Source of the DNA: DATHVR01 sp035461175
GTDB taxonomy: Bacteria; Actinomycetota; Acidimicrobiia; Spongiisociales; ZC4RG35
DNA: 32,688 nucleotides
Direction of reading: 5' to 3'
NCBI GenBank assembly: GCA_035461175.1
Contig: DATHVR010000106.1
Location: 1 to 32,688 of the forward strand
Part shown: piece after piece, positions 1 to 6,574 of the stretch
How the letters are laid out: every line of letters starts with the position of its first letter
Numbering within the stretch: position 1 is the stretch's first letter
Notes under the pieces: model-generated
Seen by the model: only the letters and a program-made list of their open reading frames with translations
Databases searched by the model: none
What the model was told of the DNA's origin: nothing
Made by a program: the position numbers and the translations under genes

Positions 1-134
1 TTCTGCAGTCCTACCCCTTCGGCGATGTCGACCATGCGGGCCGGGTGGTAGCCGCTTTCGGCGAAGTGACGGGCGGCAGCGTCGAGGATCGCCTGACGCT
101 TGGCGGCCCGCTTGCGGTCGATCGTCTGCGACAT
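1..134 (-). CDS. TetR-family transcriptional regulator, N-terminal fragment (cut by window edge)
   Basis: Only the first 44 or so codons lie in the window. The fragment reads MSQTIDRKRAAKRQAILDAA and continues through HFAESGY and MVDIAEGVGL, the usual TetR N-terminal helix-turn-helix layout (helix 1 ending in ARHFAESGY, then the start of the DNA-binding helices). Its ATG overlaps the stop of the upstream DUF3090 gene as TGATG, so it is probably translationally coupled and is the third gene of the operon that starts at 1227. The ligand-binding domain is outside the window, so the ligand and target genes cannot be guessed. Family assignment rests on the N-terminal pattern alone. Confidence 0.75.
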   Translation of the reverse strand, partial: MSQTIDRKRAAKRQAILDAAARHFAESGYHPARMVDIAEGVGLQ

Positions 135-625
135 CAGTCGGGGTGGTGGCCGTTGGAGGCGGGGCAGCGGTGACCGGCCGGATCCTCGGGTAGCTGACAG
201 CGGGGGCAGATCGGGCGGCCGGCCGAGACCACCTCGAGCGCGGCTTCGGCCATCGCCTGGATCTGCTCGGGAGCGACCACGAAGCGGAGGGAGTCGTCTT
301 CCTCGGGGGAGGTGATGACGACGGCGAGAAGTTCCGATTCCAGGATGGCGATCTGGATTCCTCCGACCGGAAACAGGATTTCGGAAGGGGGGCGGACCTC
401 GAGGTCGGCGCGCAGGCCGGCGACGGCGACTGGATCGGGTTCCAGGTCGGTGGCGGCGAGAAGAGTGAGGCTCTGGGAGGCAAGGGCAGCGACCTGTTGC
501 TTCTCGGCGTGGAGCCAGACGGTCTCGCCGGCCGCCGTCACCTGAAGGTAGAAGTGGCGTCCTCCCGGTTCTCCCAGCGCGCCGGCGACGAATTCCTCGG
601 CCGGTCCCAGGTCCCTCATCGCCAT
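134..625 (-). CDS. DUF3090 family protein (TIGR03847-like, Rv2134c relative)
   Basis: 163-residue soluble protein of unknown biochemical function. It begins MAMRDLGPAEEF and contains GRHFYLQV and LEVRPPSEILFPVG, typical of the DUF3090 family found across Actinobacteria. The C-terminus carries CPRCQLPEDPAGHRCP, a compact Cys/His cluster that could bind a metal. ATG at 625 is preceded by GGAGGGATC, a good ribosome binding site, and overlaps the 3' end of the phosphatase gene by 10 nt. In mycobacteria the same two genes also sit side by side (Rv2134c and Rv2135c), so the pairing is conserved. Function is not known; the conserved neighbourhood suggests it works with the phosphatase. Confidence 0.85.
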   Translation of the reverse strand: MAMRDLGPAEEFVAGALGEPGGRHFYLQVTAAGETVWLHAEKQQVAALASQSLTLLAATDLEPDPVAVAGLRADLEVRPPSEILFPVGGIQIAILESELLAVVITSPEEDDSLRFVVAPEQIQAMAEAALEVVSAGRPICPRCQLPEDPAGHRCPASNGHHPD

Positions 626-1227
626 GATCCCTCCGTACCGGTGCCGTTGATGGCCACCACCGTCGGGACGCCCTGCCTGGGCACATCGATCACGCTGACC
701 GAACCGGCGGAGATCACGATGCGGGCGAAGAGGTCGAGCGGCTGGCCCAGATAATGACTGATGATCGACTGGATCACGTCCGAGTGGCTGACCAGGGCGA
801 CGGTGTCGTTGCCGTGATCGGCGGCCAGTCGCTCGCATGTCGCCACTGCCCGTCGCTGGGCATCGGCCAGGGCTTCGCCGTCGGGGAAGGTCATCCGGGA
901 GGGAGTCACCTGCACCGTCCGCCAGGCCTTGAGGCGGTAGAGCGATTTGAGCGAGCGTCCCGACCAGGCCCCGTAATCGACCTCGATCAGCCCCGCGTCG
1001 GCCACCGGGGTCAGGCGATGGGGCCGGGCCACGATCTCGGCCGTCTCCCAGGTCCGCTCGATAGGCGACGCGTAGACCGCCTTGAGCTTGACGTCCGCCA
1101 AGCGGGCGGCGGTCCGCTCGGCGACCTCCCTGCCTTCGTCGTGGAGGCCCACCCCGGGAAGCCGTCCGGTGAGGCGCGCCCCGGTTTCGGCGGTGGGCGC
1201 ATGGCGGATGAGAAGCAGTCTGGCCAT
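616..1227 (-). CDS. Histidine phosphatase superfamily protein (MSMEG_4193 / Rv2135c type)
   Basis: 203-residue member of the phosphoglycerate-mutase-like histidine phosphatase superfamily. The phosphate-binding motif sits at the N-terminus as LLLIRHAPTAETG, with catalytic His9 (RHA rather than the usual RHG). YASPIERTWETAEI supplies the second conserved Arg, and VALVSHSDVIQ near residue 150 supplies the second catalytic His. The substrate is unknown. The start at 1227 puts the RH motif at residue 8 as in relatives; an in-frame start 12 codons upstream adds only a basic extension. It heads the operon with the DUF3090 gene and a TetR regulator, and is divergent from lgt with 34 bp between start codons. 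TACGCT lies 8 nt before the ATG, suggesting a leaderless or near-leaderless message, although AGGG in the spacer could serve as a weak ribosome site. Confidence 0.88.
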   Translation of the reverse strand: MARLLLIRHAPTAETGARLTGRLPGVGLHDEGREVAERTAARLADVKLKAVYASPIERTWETAEIVARPHRLTPVADAGLIEVDYGAWSGRSLKSLYRLKAWRTVQVTPSRMTFPDGEALADAQRRAVATCERLAADHGNDTVALVSHSDVIQSIISHYLGQPLDLFARIVISAGSVSVIDVPRQGVPTVVAINGTGTEGSWR

Positions 1228-1235
1228 GGTCCCTG

Positions 1236-1241
1236 AGCGTA
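1236..1241 (-). promoter_or_regulatory. -10-like hexamer TACGCT, 8 nt before the phosphatase start
   Basis: TACGCT fits the TANNNT actinobacterial -10 pattern and is 8 nt upstream of ATG 1227. That spacing places the transcription start at or next to the start codon. No clear -35 box is visible. Confidence 0.4.
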
Positions 1242-1261
1242 CCGGCCGTCGTGGAGATCTC

Positions 1262-2128
1262 ATGTTCGTTGGAGGCGGTTACCGTTTCGGTGTGCTGCTT
1301 CTCGCCTCGATCCCCTCTCCACCCATCAACGACATCCAGATCGGCCCGTTGCGGCTGACCTTCTACGGCATCTTCATCGCCATCGGCGTGGCTCTCGCCT
1401 GGGCCCTGTCCCGTCGACGCTACGTCGCCGGGGGTGGCGACGGCGAGGTGGTCGAACGGGTGTTGCTGTGGATGGTGATCCTGGGCTTCCTGGGAGCCCG
1501 GATGGCGTATGTGAGCACGCACCTCTCCAACTTCTCCGACAGCTGGTGGAAGGTGATCGCCATCTGGGAGGGCGGCCTGGCCCTATACGGGGGCATCACC
1601 GTCGGTGCCCTGGTCGGGATCTTCCTCATGCGCCGCTGGAACGGGGACATGCTGCTCCTGCTCGATTCGGCCGCAGTCGGGGTCCCGCTCGCCCAGGCGG
1701 TGGGACGCTGGGGCAACTACTTCAACCAGGAGCTGTTCGGCACCCCCACCGACCTTCCCTGGGGCCTGGAGATCGATCCGGCCCGTCGACCGGCCGCCTA
1801 TCCCGACGCTCCCACCTTCCATCCCACCTTCCTGTACGAATCGCTGTGGAACCTGGGTTTGGTGGCGCTGATGCTGTGGTTGGAGCGACGCTACCCCCAG
1901 GTGCGCGGTCGGCTGGTCTCGGTCTATTTCGTCGGCTACGGCGTGATCCGGTTCCTGCTCGAGTTGATCCGGACCGATACCACCTTCCGGTTCCTGGGAA
2001 TGAGCCGCAACGGTTGGGTGAGCATCGGGGTGGTGCTGGCGGGCATCGTCCTGTTCCGGGTATTGCCGATGGCGCGACGGGGTCCGCTGGGAATCGGCGA
2101 GAAGGATGCGGTCGATCAGGGCGCCTGA
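1262..2128 (+). CDS. lgt: Prolipoprotein diacylglyceryl transferase Lgt
   Basis: 288-residue integral membrane enzyme that transfers diacylglycerol from phosphatidylglycerol to the lipobox cysteine of prolipoproteins, the first step of lipoprotein maturation at the cytoplasmic membrane. The Lgt signature is intact: GRWGNYFNQELFG around residues 150-162. Other family features are GPLRLTFYGIFIAIG in the first membrane helix, WEGGLALYGG around residue 105, HPTFLYES, and RTDTTFRFLGMS near the C-terminus. About seven hydrophobic helices are visible. ATG 1262 was chosen because GGAG lies 5 nt upstream; a GTG at 1292 would remove ten residues but is poorly spaced from any ribosome site. A substrate candidate in the window is the small lipoprotein at 13724-14038. 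Confidence 0.95.
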   Translation: MFVGGGYRFGVLLLASIPSPPINDIQIGPLRLTFYGIFIAIGVALAWALSRRRYVAGGGDGEVVERVLLWMVILGFLGARMAYVSTHLSNFSDSWWKVIAIWEGGLALYGGITVGALVGIFLMRRWNGDMLLLLDSAAVGVPLAQAVGRWGNYFNQELFGTPTDLPWGLEIDPARRPAAYPDAPTFHPTFLYESLWNLGLVALMLWLERRYPQVRGRLVSVYFVGYGVIRFLLELIRTDTTFRFLGMSRNGWVSIGVVLAGIVLFRVLPMARRGPLGIGEKDAVDQGA

Positions 2129-2162
2129 TCCCGCCGCCTGACCTCAGCCTGATCCCTCCGCC
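2123..2162 (+). repeat. Short direct repeat spanning the lgt stop codon
   Basis: GCCTGATCCCGCCGCC at 2123-2138 is repeated as GCCTGATCCCTCCGCC at 2147-2162, one mismatch, 24 nt apart. It fills the gap between the convergent lgt and SRAP genes. It looks like a small local duplication; no terminator hairpin is evident. Confidence 0.6.
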
Positions 2163-2165
2163 CGG

Positions 2166-2846
2166 TCAGAAAAGAGTGTCGGTGGCGGCGTCGACGAGTT
2201 CGGGACCGTTGTTGCGCACGCCGTTGACACGGGAGGACACCTCGTGCTCCATGATCAGGTCAGGATCGATCGTCCGGATCAGGCTCCGGGCCGTCTCGGG
2301 GTCGGTCAGGTCGCGGTCGAGCCAGGCCTCCCATGTGTCGTCCGGCAGGATCACCGGCATCCGGTCGTGGACCCTGGCGATGGGGCCGGCGGCCTCGGTG
2401 GTGATGATGGCGAAGCGGCGCACCCACAGATCGGTCTCCGGGTCGCGCCAGGCGCTCCAGATTCCCGCGAAGCTCATGGGGTGGCCGTCGGCGCGGTAGA
2501 CCCAGTGCGGGGTGCGCCCCTTCTCCTTGGGCTCCCACTCGTAGAACCCGTCGGCGGGGATCAGGCAGCGGTGCCGGGCCAGGGCCCTCTTGAAGGCAGG
2601 TTTCGTCGTCACCGTCTCCACCCGGGCGTTGATGTGGATCGTGCTGCGGTCTTCGGCCCAGTGCGGTATGAGGCCCCACGCCATCCGACCGAGATGACGC
2701 TTCTCGTCGTGCTCGGCCACCACATAGGTCTCGTCGGTTGGCGCCACGTTCCAGCTCTGATCGAGGGGGTCGGTGTCGACCTCGTCGATCCCGTAGTAGC
2801 CGCGGTAGAAGTCGAGGTCGCCACTCATGGCGAAGCGGCCACACAT
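2166..2846 (-). CDS. SOS response-associated peptidase (SRAP / YedK / HMCES family)
   Basis: 226-residue SRAP-domain protein. Family members shield abasic sites in single-stranded DNA by forming a thiazolidine crosslink through the N-terminal cysteine after Met removal. The key residues are present at the expected places: Cys2 (MCGRFAMS), Asn73 (HINARVET), Glu103 (ADGFYEWEP) and His160 (RVHDRMPVIL), close to C2, N75, E105 and H160 of E. coli YedK. The start is fixed by the Cys2 requirement, and its ATG overlaps the otsB stop as TGATG. It is therefore the last gene of an otsA-otsB-SRAP operon. No LexA-like box is seen just upstream, so regulation would follow the trehalose genes. Confidence 0.93.
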   Translation of the reverse strand: MCGRFAMSGDLDFYRGYYGIDEVDTDPLDQSWNVAPTDETYVVAEHDEKRHLGRMAWGLIPHWAEDRSTIHINARVETVTTKPAFKRALARHRCLIPADGFYEWEPKEKGRTPHWVYRADGHPMSFAGIWSAWRDPETDLWVRRFAIITTEAAGPIARVHDRMPVILPDDTWEAWLDRDLTDPETARSLIRTIDPDLIMEHEVSSRVNGVRNNGPELVDAATDTLF

Positions 2847-3577
2847 CAGATGAGTGTCTCCCGGCGTTCGGCCAGCGGTGCCAGGAACTCAGCCACCTCC
2901 TCGGGATCCGCGACCCGGGCACTGGCGGCTGTCTCCTCGGGGCCGACCTTCACTCCCAGGTCGGGTGGGCCCAGACGGGGGAAGACGGTCTCGTCGGTGA
3001 CGTCGTCGCCCAGGAAGAGGATGGCGTCGGCTCCGACCCGCTCCCGCAGGGCCACGATGACGTCGCCCTTGTCGTCGTGGGGGACGCTGATCTCGAGCAC
3101 GGCCTTTCCCTCCATGACCTCGAGGTCGGGCAACTCGGCCGCGACCCGGCGTAGTTCGGCCAGCGCCGAAGCCGGGTCGGCCTCGACCTGGCGGTAGTGG
3201 AAGACCACCGACATCGTCTTGTGCTCGATGCGGCTGCCCGGGGTCTCACGGTGAACCTTGTCCACTGCCTGGCGTGCCCTCGCCAGCGAGTCGGGTTCGG
3301 GCGGGGCGCCGGCGCCGGAGTCGGCGCCGTGCTCGCCGACCAGGATGAAATCGTCTTCACCAAAGCGGTCGACCAGCTCCTGGCGCAGGCGCCCGGAGAC
3401 TATCGCCACCGTGGTTCGGGGGAGACGGGCGAGTCGATGGAGGGCGGCCAGTGCTTCGGGGAGGACCGTGGCATCGCCGGGATCGTTGACGATGGGAGCC
3501 AGGGTTCCGTCGAAATCGCAGGCGACAAGAAGGTGGGGCACCCGGGCCATGTCGTCGATGGTGTTCCGGTCGATCAT
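2846..3577 (-). CDS. otsB: Trehalose-6-phosphate phosphatase OtsB
   Basis: 243-residue HAD-superfamily phosphatase that converts trehalose 6-phosphate to trehalose. The nucleophile motif is ACDFDGTLAPI with Asp21 and Asp23; motif II lies in TTVAIVSGR; VGEHGA follows; and the acidic metal-binding motif is LFLGDDVTDETVF around residue 200. The length matches single-domain OtsB enzymes. ATG 3577 overlaps the otsA stop as ATGA; an internal Met10 would still keep the whole HAD fold but breaks this coupling. It acts directly after OtsA in the OtsAB route, giving the osmoprotectant trehalose. Confidence 0.93.
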   Translation of the reverse strand: MIDRNTIDDMARVPHLLVACDFDGTLAPIVNDPGDATVLPEALAALHRLARLPRTTVAIVSGRLRQELVDRFGEDDFILVGEHGADSGAGAPPEPDSLARARQAVDKVHRETPGSRIEHKTMSVVFHYRQVEADPASALAELRRVAAELPDLEVMEGKAVLEISVPHDDKGDVIVALRERVGADAILFLGDDVTDETVFPRLGPPDLGVKVGPEETAASARVADPEEVAEFLAPLAERRETLI

Positions 3578-4950
3578 CGGTTGAGCGCCTCCAGACTATG
3601 CCGCGCCCAGCTGTGTACGTCCCACCGGCCGATCTTCCGTCGCAGCCGGCGCATCCGGCGCCGTTGTTCGTCTCGTGGCATGGTCACCGCCTGACCGATG
3701 GCCTCGGCGAGGCCGTCGAGATCGTAAGGATTGACGATCAGCGCCTCGTTGAGCCGCTCGGCCGCTCCGGCGAACTCGCTCAAGATCAGGACCCCGCTGT
3801 CGTCCAGGCGGGTGGCGCAGTACTCCTTGGCCACCAGGTTCATGCCGTCCCGGAGCGGAGTCACAAGCATCACGTCGGCCGCCCGGTAGGCGCCGATCAG
3901 CTCGTCGAACGGAACCGAGCGGTAGACGTAGTGCACGGGTTGCCAGCCGGCCCGGCCGAAGCGGCCGTTGATCCGTCCCACCAGCTCCTCGACCCGGCGG
4001 CGGATCTCCTGGTACTCGTCGACGTCCTGACGGCTGGGCACCGAGATCTGGACCAGCGAAACCTTTCCTTCGAGTTCGGGCTGGCGCTCGAGCAGCGTCT
4101 CCAGTGCTCGCAGGCGCAGGTCGATGCCCTTGGTGTAGTCGAGCCGATCGACTCCGAGGATGATGGTTTCGGGATCCCCCAGGTCGGAACGCAGCTCGTC
4201 GGCCAGGCGCTGCGTCTCGGGCTCGGACGACATTCCGGCATACCGGGAGGTCTCGATCGAGATCGGCACCGGTTCGGCCCGGAGTTGGCGGTCGCCGTAG
4301 CGGAGGTCGGTGGCCGGGCCGCGGGCACCGGCGAACTCCCGCGCCGAGGCGGCGAAGTTGAGGGCGGCCCGTCGGGTCTGGAAGCCTAGATAGTCGGCCC
4401 CGAGCAGGCCCTCGAGCACCTGGCGGCGCCAGTGCAGCCGTTCGCAGATCTCAGGAGGGGGAAAGGGGATGTGGAGGAAGAACCCGATACGGGCGTCCGG
4501 CATTTCCCGGCGCACCATGCCGGGGACGAGTTGGAGCTGGTAGTCGTGGACCCAGACGATGTGGTTGGGCTCGGAAACCGAGACGATGGTGTCGGCGAAG
4601 CGGCGATTGATCTCCTGATGGGGCCGCCACCAATGGCGATGGAACTCGACCGGGCGGATGGCATCGTGATACAGCGGCCAGATCGTGCCGTTGGAGAAGC
4701 CGTCGTAGTGGTAGGCGATGTCCTCTTCGGTGAGGGGGACGGTGATGTTCTGGAAGCCCTCGGCTTCGAACCGCTCGGATTCGCCACCGGCACTCCCATT
4801 CCATCCGATCCAGACTCCTCCCCGCTCCTGAAGGACCGGCACCAGGGCCGAAACCAGGCCGCCGGGACTGGCCACCCAGCGGTCGGTGTCGCTGTCCCAG
4901 CGAACCGGAAGCCGGTTGGCGGCGACGATGAGTCGGGATTCGGAGGGCAT
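3574..4950 (-). CDS. otsA: Trehalose-6-phosphate synthase OtsA (GT20)
   Basis: 458-residue GT20 glycosyltransferase that joins a nucleotide-activated glucose to glucose 6-phosphate, forming trehalose 6-phosphate. Recognisable landmarks in order: RLIVAANRLPV at the N-terminus, GGLVSALVP, VWVHDYQLQLVP, FFLHIPFPP, LGFQT, GVDRLDYTKGID, and TPLRDGMNLVAKEYCA in the C-terminal Rossmann domain. I chose ATG 4950 because the protein then begins MPSESRLIVAANRLPV as family members do; an in-frame ATG at 5010 only adds a low-complexity basic tail. TAGGGT stands 7 nt before this ATG. First gene of the otsA-otsB-SRAP operon. Confidence 0.95.
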   Translation of the reverse strand: MPSESRLIVAANRLPVRWDSDTDRWVASPGGLVSALVPVLQERGGVWIGWNGSAGGESERFEAEGFQNITVPLTEEDIAYHYDGFSNGTIWPLYHDAIRPVEFHRHWWRPHQEINRRFADTIVSVSEPNHIVWVHDYQLQLVPGMVRREMPDARIGFFLHIPFPPPEICERLHWRRQVLEGLLGADYLGFQTRRAALNFAASAREFAGARGPATDLRYGDRQLRAEPVPISIETSRYAGMSSEPETQRLADELRSDLGDPETIILGVDRLDYTKGIDLRLRALETLLERQPELEGKVSLVQISVPSRQDVDEYQEIRRRVEELVGRINGRFGRAGWQPVHYVYRSVPFDELIGAYRAADVMLVTPLRDGMNLVAKEYCATRLDDSGVLILSEFAGAAERLNEALIVNPYDLDGLAEAIGQAVTMPRDEQRRRMRRLRRKIGRWDVHSWARHSLEALNR

Positions 4951-4957
4951 CACACTG

Positions 4958-4963
4958 ACCCTA
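4958..4963 (-). promoter_or_regulatory. -10-like hexamer TAGGGT, 7 nt before otsA start
   Basis: TAGGGT fits TANNNT and lies 7 nt before ATG 4950, consistent with a leaderless otsA message. If so, the structured region further upstream (5200-5530) is a separate transcription unit and not an otsA leader. Confidence 0.4.
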
Positions 4964-5208
4964 CCCCGCCCCCGTGACGAGCTAACAAGGGCGCCTGACG
5001 GCGCCGTCATGGGTGGTGGGTGCTGAGTGGTGGGTCGACCAGGGGACGCTCAGCCAATCACTTCGGCTGCGCGGGTGTGAGAGCTCCGGCACGCCTGGAT
5101 GAAGTCCGGGTGGACTCCGATCAGCCAGATCTCTCCTCGCCGCGCGTACCCGCACCGAGGTCCGGCGCAATGACGACCAGCGGGAAGGCCACAGGGCGGA
5201 TCGGATTC

Positions 5209-5250
5209 TCGCGACAGAATTGCGCGCCATAGCGCGCAATTCTGTCGCGA
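5209..5250. repeat. Perfect 19-bp inverted repeat (REP-like palindrome), copy 1
   Basis: TCGCGACAGAATTGCGCGC at 5209-5227 is the exact reverse complement of 5232-5250, with a 4-nt loop CATA. Neither side carries a T-run in the orientation needed for an intrinsic terminator. A second, shorter copy in opposite orientation starts at 32561 after trpD, so this is a dispersed palindromic element and not a gene-specific site. Confidence 0.85.
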
Positions 5251-5289
5251 AAAAGCCGCTTGGTCCACGGCCGCACGGGGCGGGGGCAG

Positions 5290-5387
5290 TCGGGCGACCG
5301 GCGTCTGTTCGAGGCTCCGCCTCGAACAATTACGGAGGCGCGCAAGCGACAGAGGTGCTCCCACGCGCGGGCCTCGAAGTCGCCCGA
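5290..5387. other. Block with two mutually exclusive hairpins
   Basis: A 9-bp stem pairs 5290-5298 (TCGGGCGAC) with 5379-5387. Inside, 5306-5315 (TGTTCGAGGC) pairs perfectly with 5319-5328 around a 3-nt loop. The same strand segment 5308-5315 can instead pair with 5371-5378 (GCCTCGAA), which sits directly next to the outer stem arm and would form an extended helix. The two inner pairings exclude each other, as in attenuators and riboswitches. No gene lies immediately downstream on either strand, so the role is unknown. Confidence 0.5.
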
Positions 5388-5391
5388 TCAT

Positions 5392-5521
5392 AGATACAGC
5401 AGGGGGTCCGGGAGCGAGAGGGAGGCGGAGAGGATCCGATCTTGCGATCGGGGAGGAGGGACGCCTTGGTCGCTCCCGGACCTGGCCGGTGTGGTGGGCA
5501 CCGGTTCCCCCGCTGCTATCT
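5392..5521 (-). ncRNA. Candidate structured non-coding RNA, three-way junction
   Basis: About 130 nt that folds on paper into a closed three-way junction. P1 pairs 5392-5406 (AGATACAGCAGGGGG) with 5507-5521, with one bulge on each side. P2 pairs 5407-5417 (TCCGGGAGCGA) perfectly with 5470-5480, continuing through GGCG/CGCC (5424-5427 with 5462-5465), a purine/pyrimidine-biased internal loop, and a CCGATC hairpin (5436-5451). P3 is CCGGTG/CACCGG at 5486-5504 with a 7-nt loop. The minus strand is preferred because a promoter-like TACACT sits so that transcription would begin at the edge of P1. I could not match it to SRP, 6S, tmRNA or a known riboswitch by eye. Confidence 0.45.
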
Positions 5522-5523
5522 GC

Positions 5524-5550
5524 AGTGTAACAGAGTGCTAACTATAGCAA
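5524..5550 (-). promoter_or_regulatory. Promoter-like sequence upstream of the candidate ncRNA
   Basis: Read on the minus strand: TTGCTA (5545-5550), 15-nt spacer, TACACT (5524-5529). Start of transcription would fall near 5517, at the 5' edge of stem P1. The spacer contains TTAGCACTC, identical to one arm of the HrcA operator CIRCE, but the second arm is missing. Confidence 0.4.
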
Positions 5551-5572
5551 ATCGCGACCGGGCCCTCTGGGG

Positions 5573-6574
5573 TCACTCGTTGGCGGTGGGAATCTCGAGC
5601 TCGGTGTCGCGTTTTTCGGCCCGGAGAGAGGCGACGATGGTGATGGTGAGGATGACGGCGATGACGCCGAGGCTGAGCCAGATCGGGAGGTGGTACCACT
5701 CGGCGATGATCATCTTTACGCCGACGAAGCCGAGGATCAGGCCCAGGCCGAGGTTGAGGTAGCGGAACCTCCCCGCCATACCCGCCAGGAGGAAGTAGAG
5801 AGCACGCAGGCCGAGGATGGCGAAGGCGTTGGAGGAGAAGACGATGAAGGGCTCGCGGCTGACGGCCAGGATGGCCGGGATCGAGTCGACCGCGAAGACG
5901 ACGTCGGTCGATTCGATCAGGACCAGAACCGCGAACAGGGGAGTGGCGAGAAGACGCCCGGCCCGGCGGGTGAAGAGCTTCTGTCCGTCGTATTCGGTGG
6001 TGGAGGGAACCACCTTGCGGAACAGCTTCAGCACCGGATTGTCCTCGGGGTGGATCTCCGCTTCCTGATGCCGGGCAATCCGGAAGGCGGTGAAGATCAA
6101 GAAGGCACCGAACACGTAGAGGATCCAGTCGAAGGTCTCGATCAGGGCGACGCCGGCGAATATGAAAACCGCCCGCAGGACCAGGGCGCCGAACACACCC
6201 CAGAACAGAACCCGGAACTGGTATTCGGCAGGTACCGAGAAGTAGCTGAGGATCACGGCCCAAACGAAGACGTTGTCGACGGAGAGGCTCTTTTCGATCA
6301 GGTAACCGGCCAGGTATTCGCCGGCGGCCCCGCCGCCCTGCCACATCAGCATCACCACCGTGAAGGCGAGGCCAATGCTGATCCAGACCGCCGACTCGAT
6401 CCCTGCCTCGCGCAGACTGATGGCGTGGGGCTTGCGGTGGACGATGAGAAGATCGGCCATCAACAGAACCGCGATTCCCGCCACGAACGCCACCCAGACC
6501 CATCCGGGAACGTCGAAGCTGACGAAGTTGCCACCCCCCGATTCGGTGGCGGCCACGATCCAGCCGGTGCTCAT
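5573..6574 (-). CDS. TerC family membrane protein
   Basis: 333-residue polytopic membrane protein of the TerC/Alx family, linked in other bacteria to tellurite resistance, metal (manganese) export and envelope stress. The family's acidic membrane motifs are all visible: EKSLSVDNVFVWAVI near residue 93, VLIESTDVVFAVDSIPAIL near 217-235, and FAILGLRALYFLLAG shortly after. Roughly nine hydrophobic helices are present. Its ATG overlaps the Usp stop as ATGA, so it is the second gene of a usp-terC operon. No yybP-ykoY (manganese) riboswitch is apparent upstream of the operon. The transported ion is inferred from family only. Confidence 0.9.
   Translation of the reverse strand: MSTGWIVAATESGGGNFVSFDVPGWVWVAFVAGIAVLLMADLLIVHRKPHAISLREAGIESAVWISIGLAFTVVMLMWQGGGAAGEYLAGYLIEKSLSVDNVFVWAVILSYFSVPAEYQFRVLFWGVFGALVLRAVFIFAGVALIETFDWILYVFGAFLIFTAFRIARHQEAEIHPEDNPVLKLFRKVVPSTTEYDGQKLFTRRAGRLLATPLFAVLVLIESTDVVFAVDSIPAILAVSREPFIVFSSNAFAILGLRALYFLLAGMAGRFRYLNLGLGLILGFVGVKMIIAEWYHLPIWLSLGVIAVILTITIVASLRAEKRDTELEIPTANE

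Larger units (their letters stand above)
4951..5572. other. Gene-free 622-nt region between otsA and terC, rich in inverted repeats
   Basis: I find no credible protein gene here on either strand; open frames present are arginine/proline-rich and start at random. Positions 4964-5208 show nothing recognisable apart from short GGTGGTGGGT repeats near 5010-5035. From 5209 onward three structured elements follow one another: a perfect palindrome (5209-5250), an alternating hairpin block (5290-5387), and a three-way-junction element (5392-5521) ending at a promoter-like sequence (5524-5550). These are listed separately. Confidence 0.6.

Noticed and set aside
5119..5142. Minus-strand RRGEIWLI, similar to the N-terminus of MazF/PemK toxins
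   Set aside because: The similarity ends after eight residues, there is no start codon in place, and the frame continues into unrelated sequence to a stop. Treated as chance.
5209..5250. Perfect palindrome as an intrinsic terminator of terC or otsA
   Set aside because: The T-run is on the wrong side for the minus strand, no plus-strand gene ends here, and the element recurs elsewhere.
5392..5521. Structured element as SRP (4.5S) or 6S RNA
   Set aside because: No GGAAG-type SRP helix 8 loop, and the single junction with one side hairpin is not the 6S central-bubble layout. Left as unknown RNA.
5538..6503. Long open frame in a second minus-strand frame of terC (and similar long shadow frames over the thioesterase, the DHA2 exporter and the SLH protein)
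   Set aside because: Products are Arg/Pro/His/Gly-rich without domains, and each overlaps a gene with clear family motifs. They arise from high GC content.
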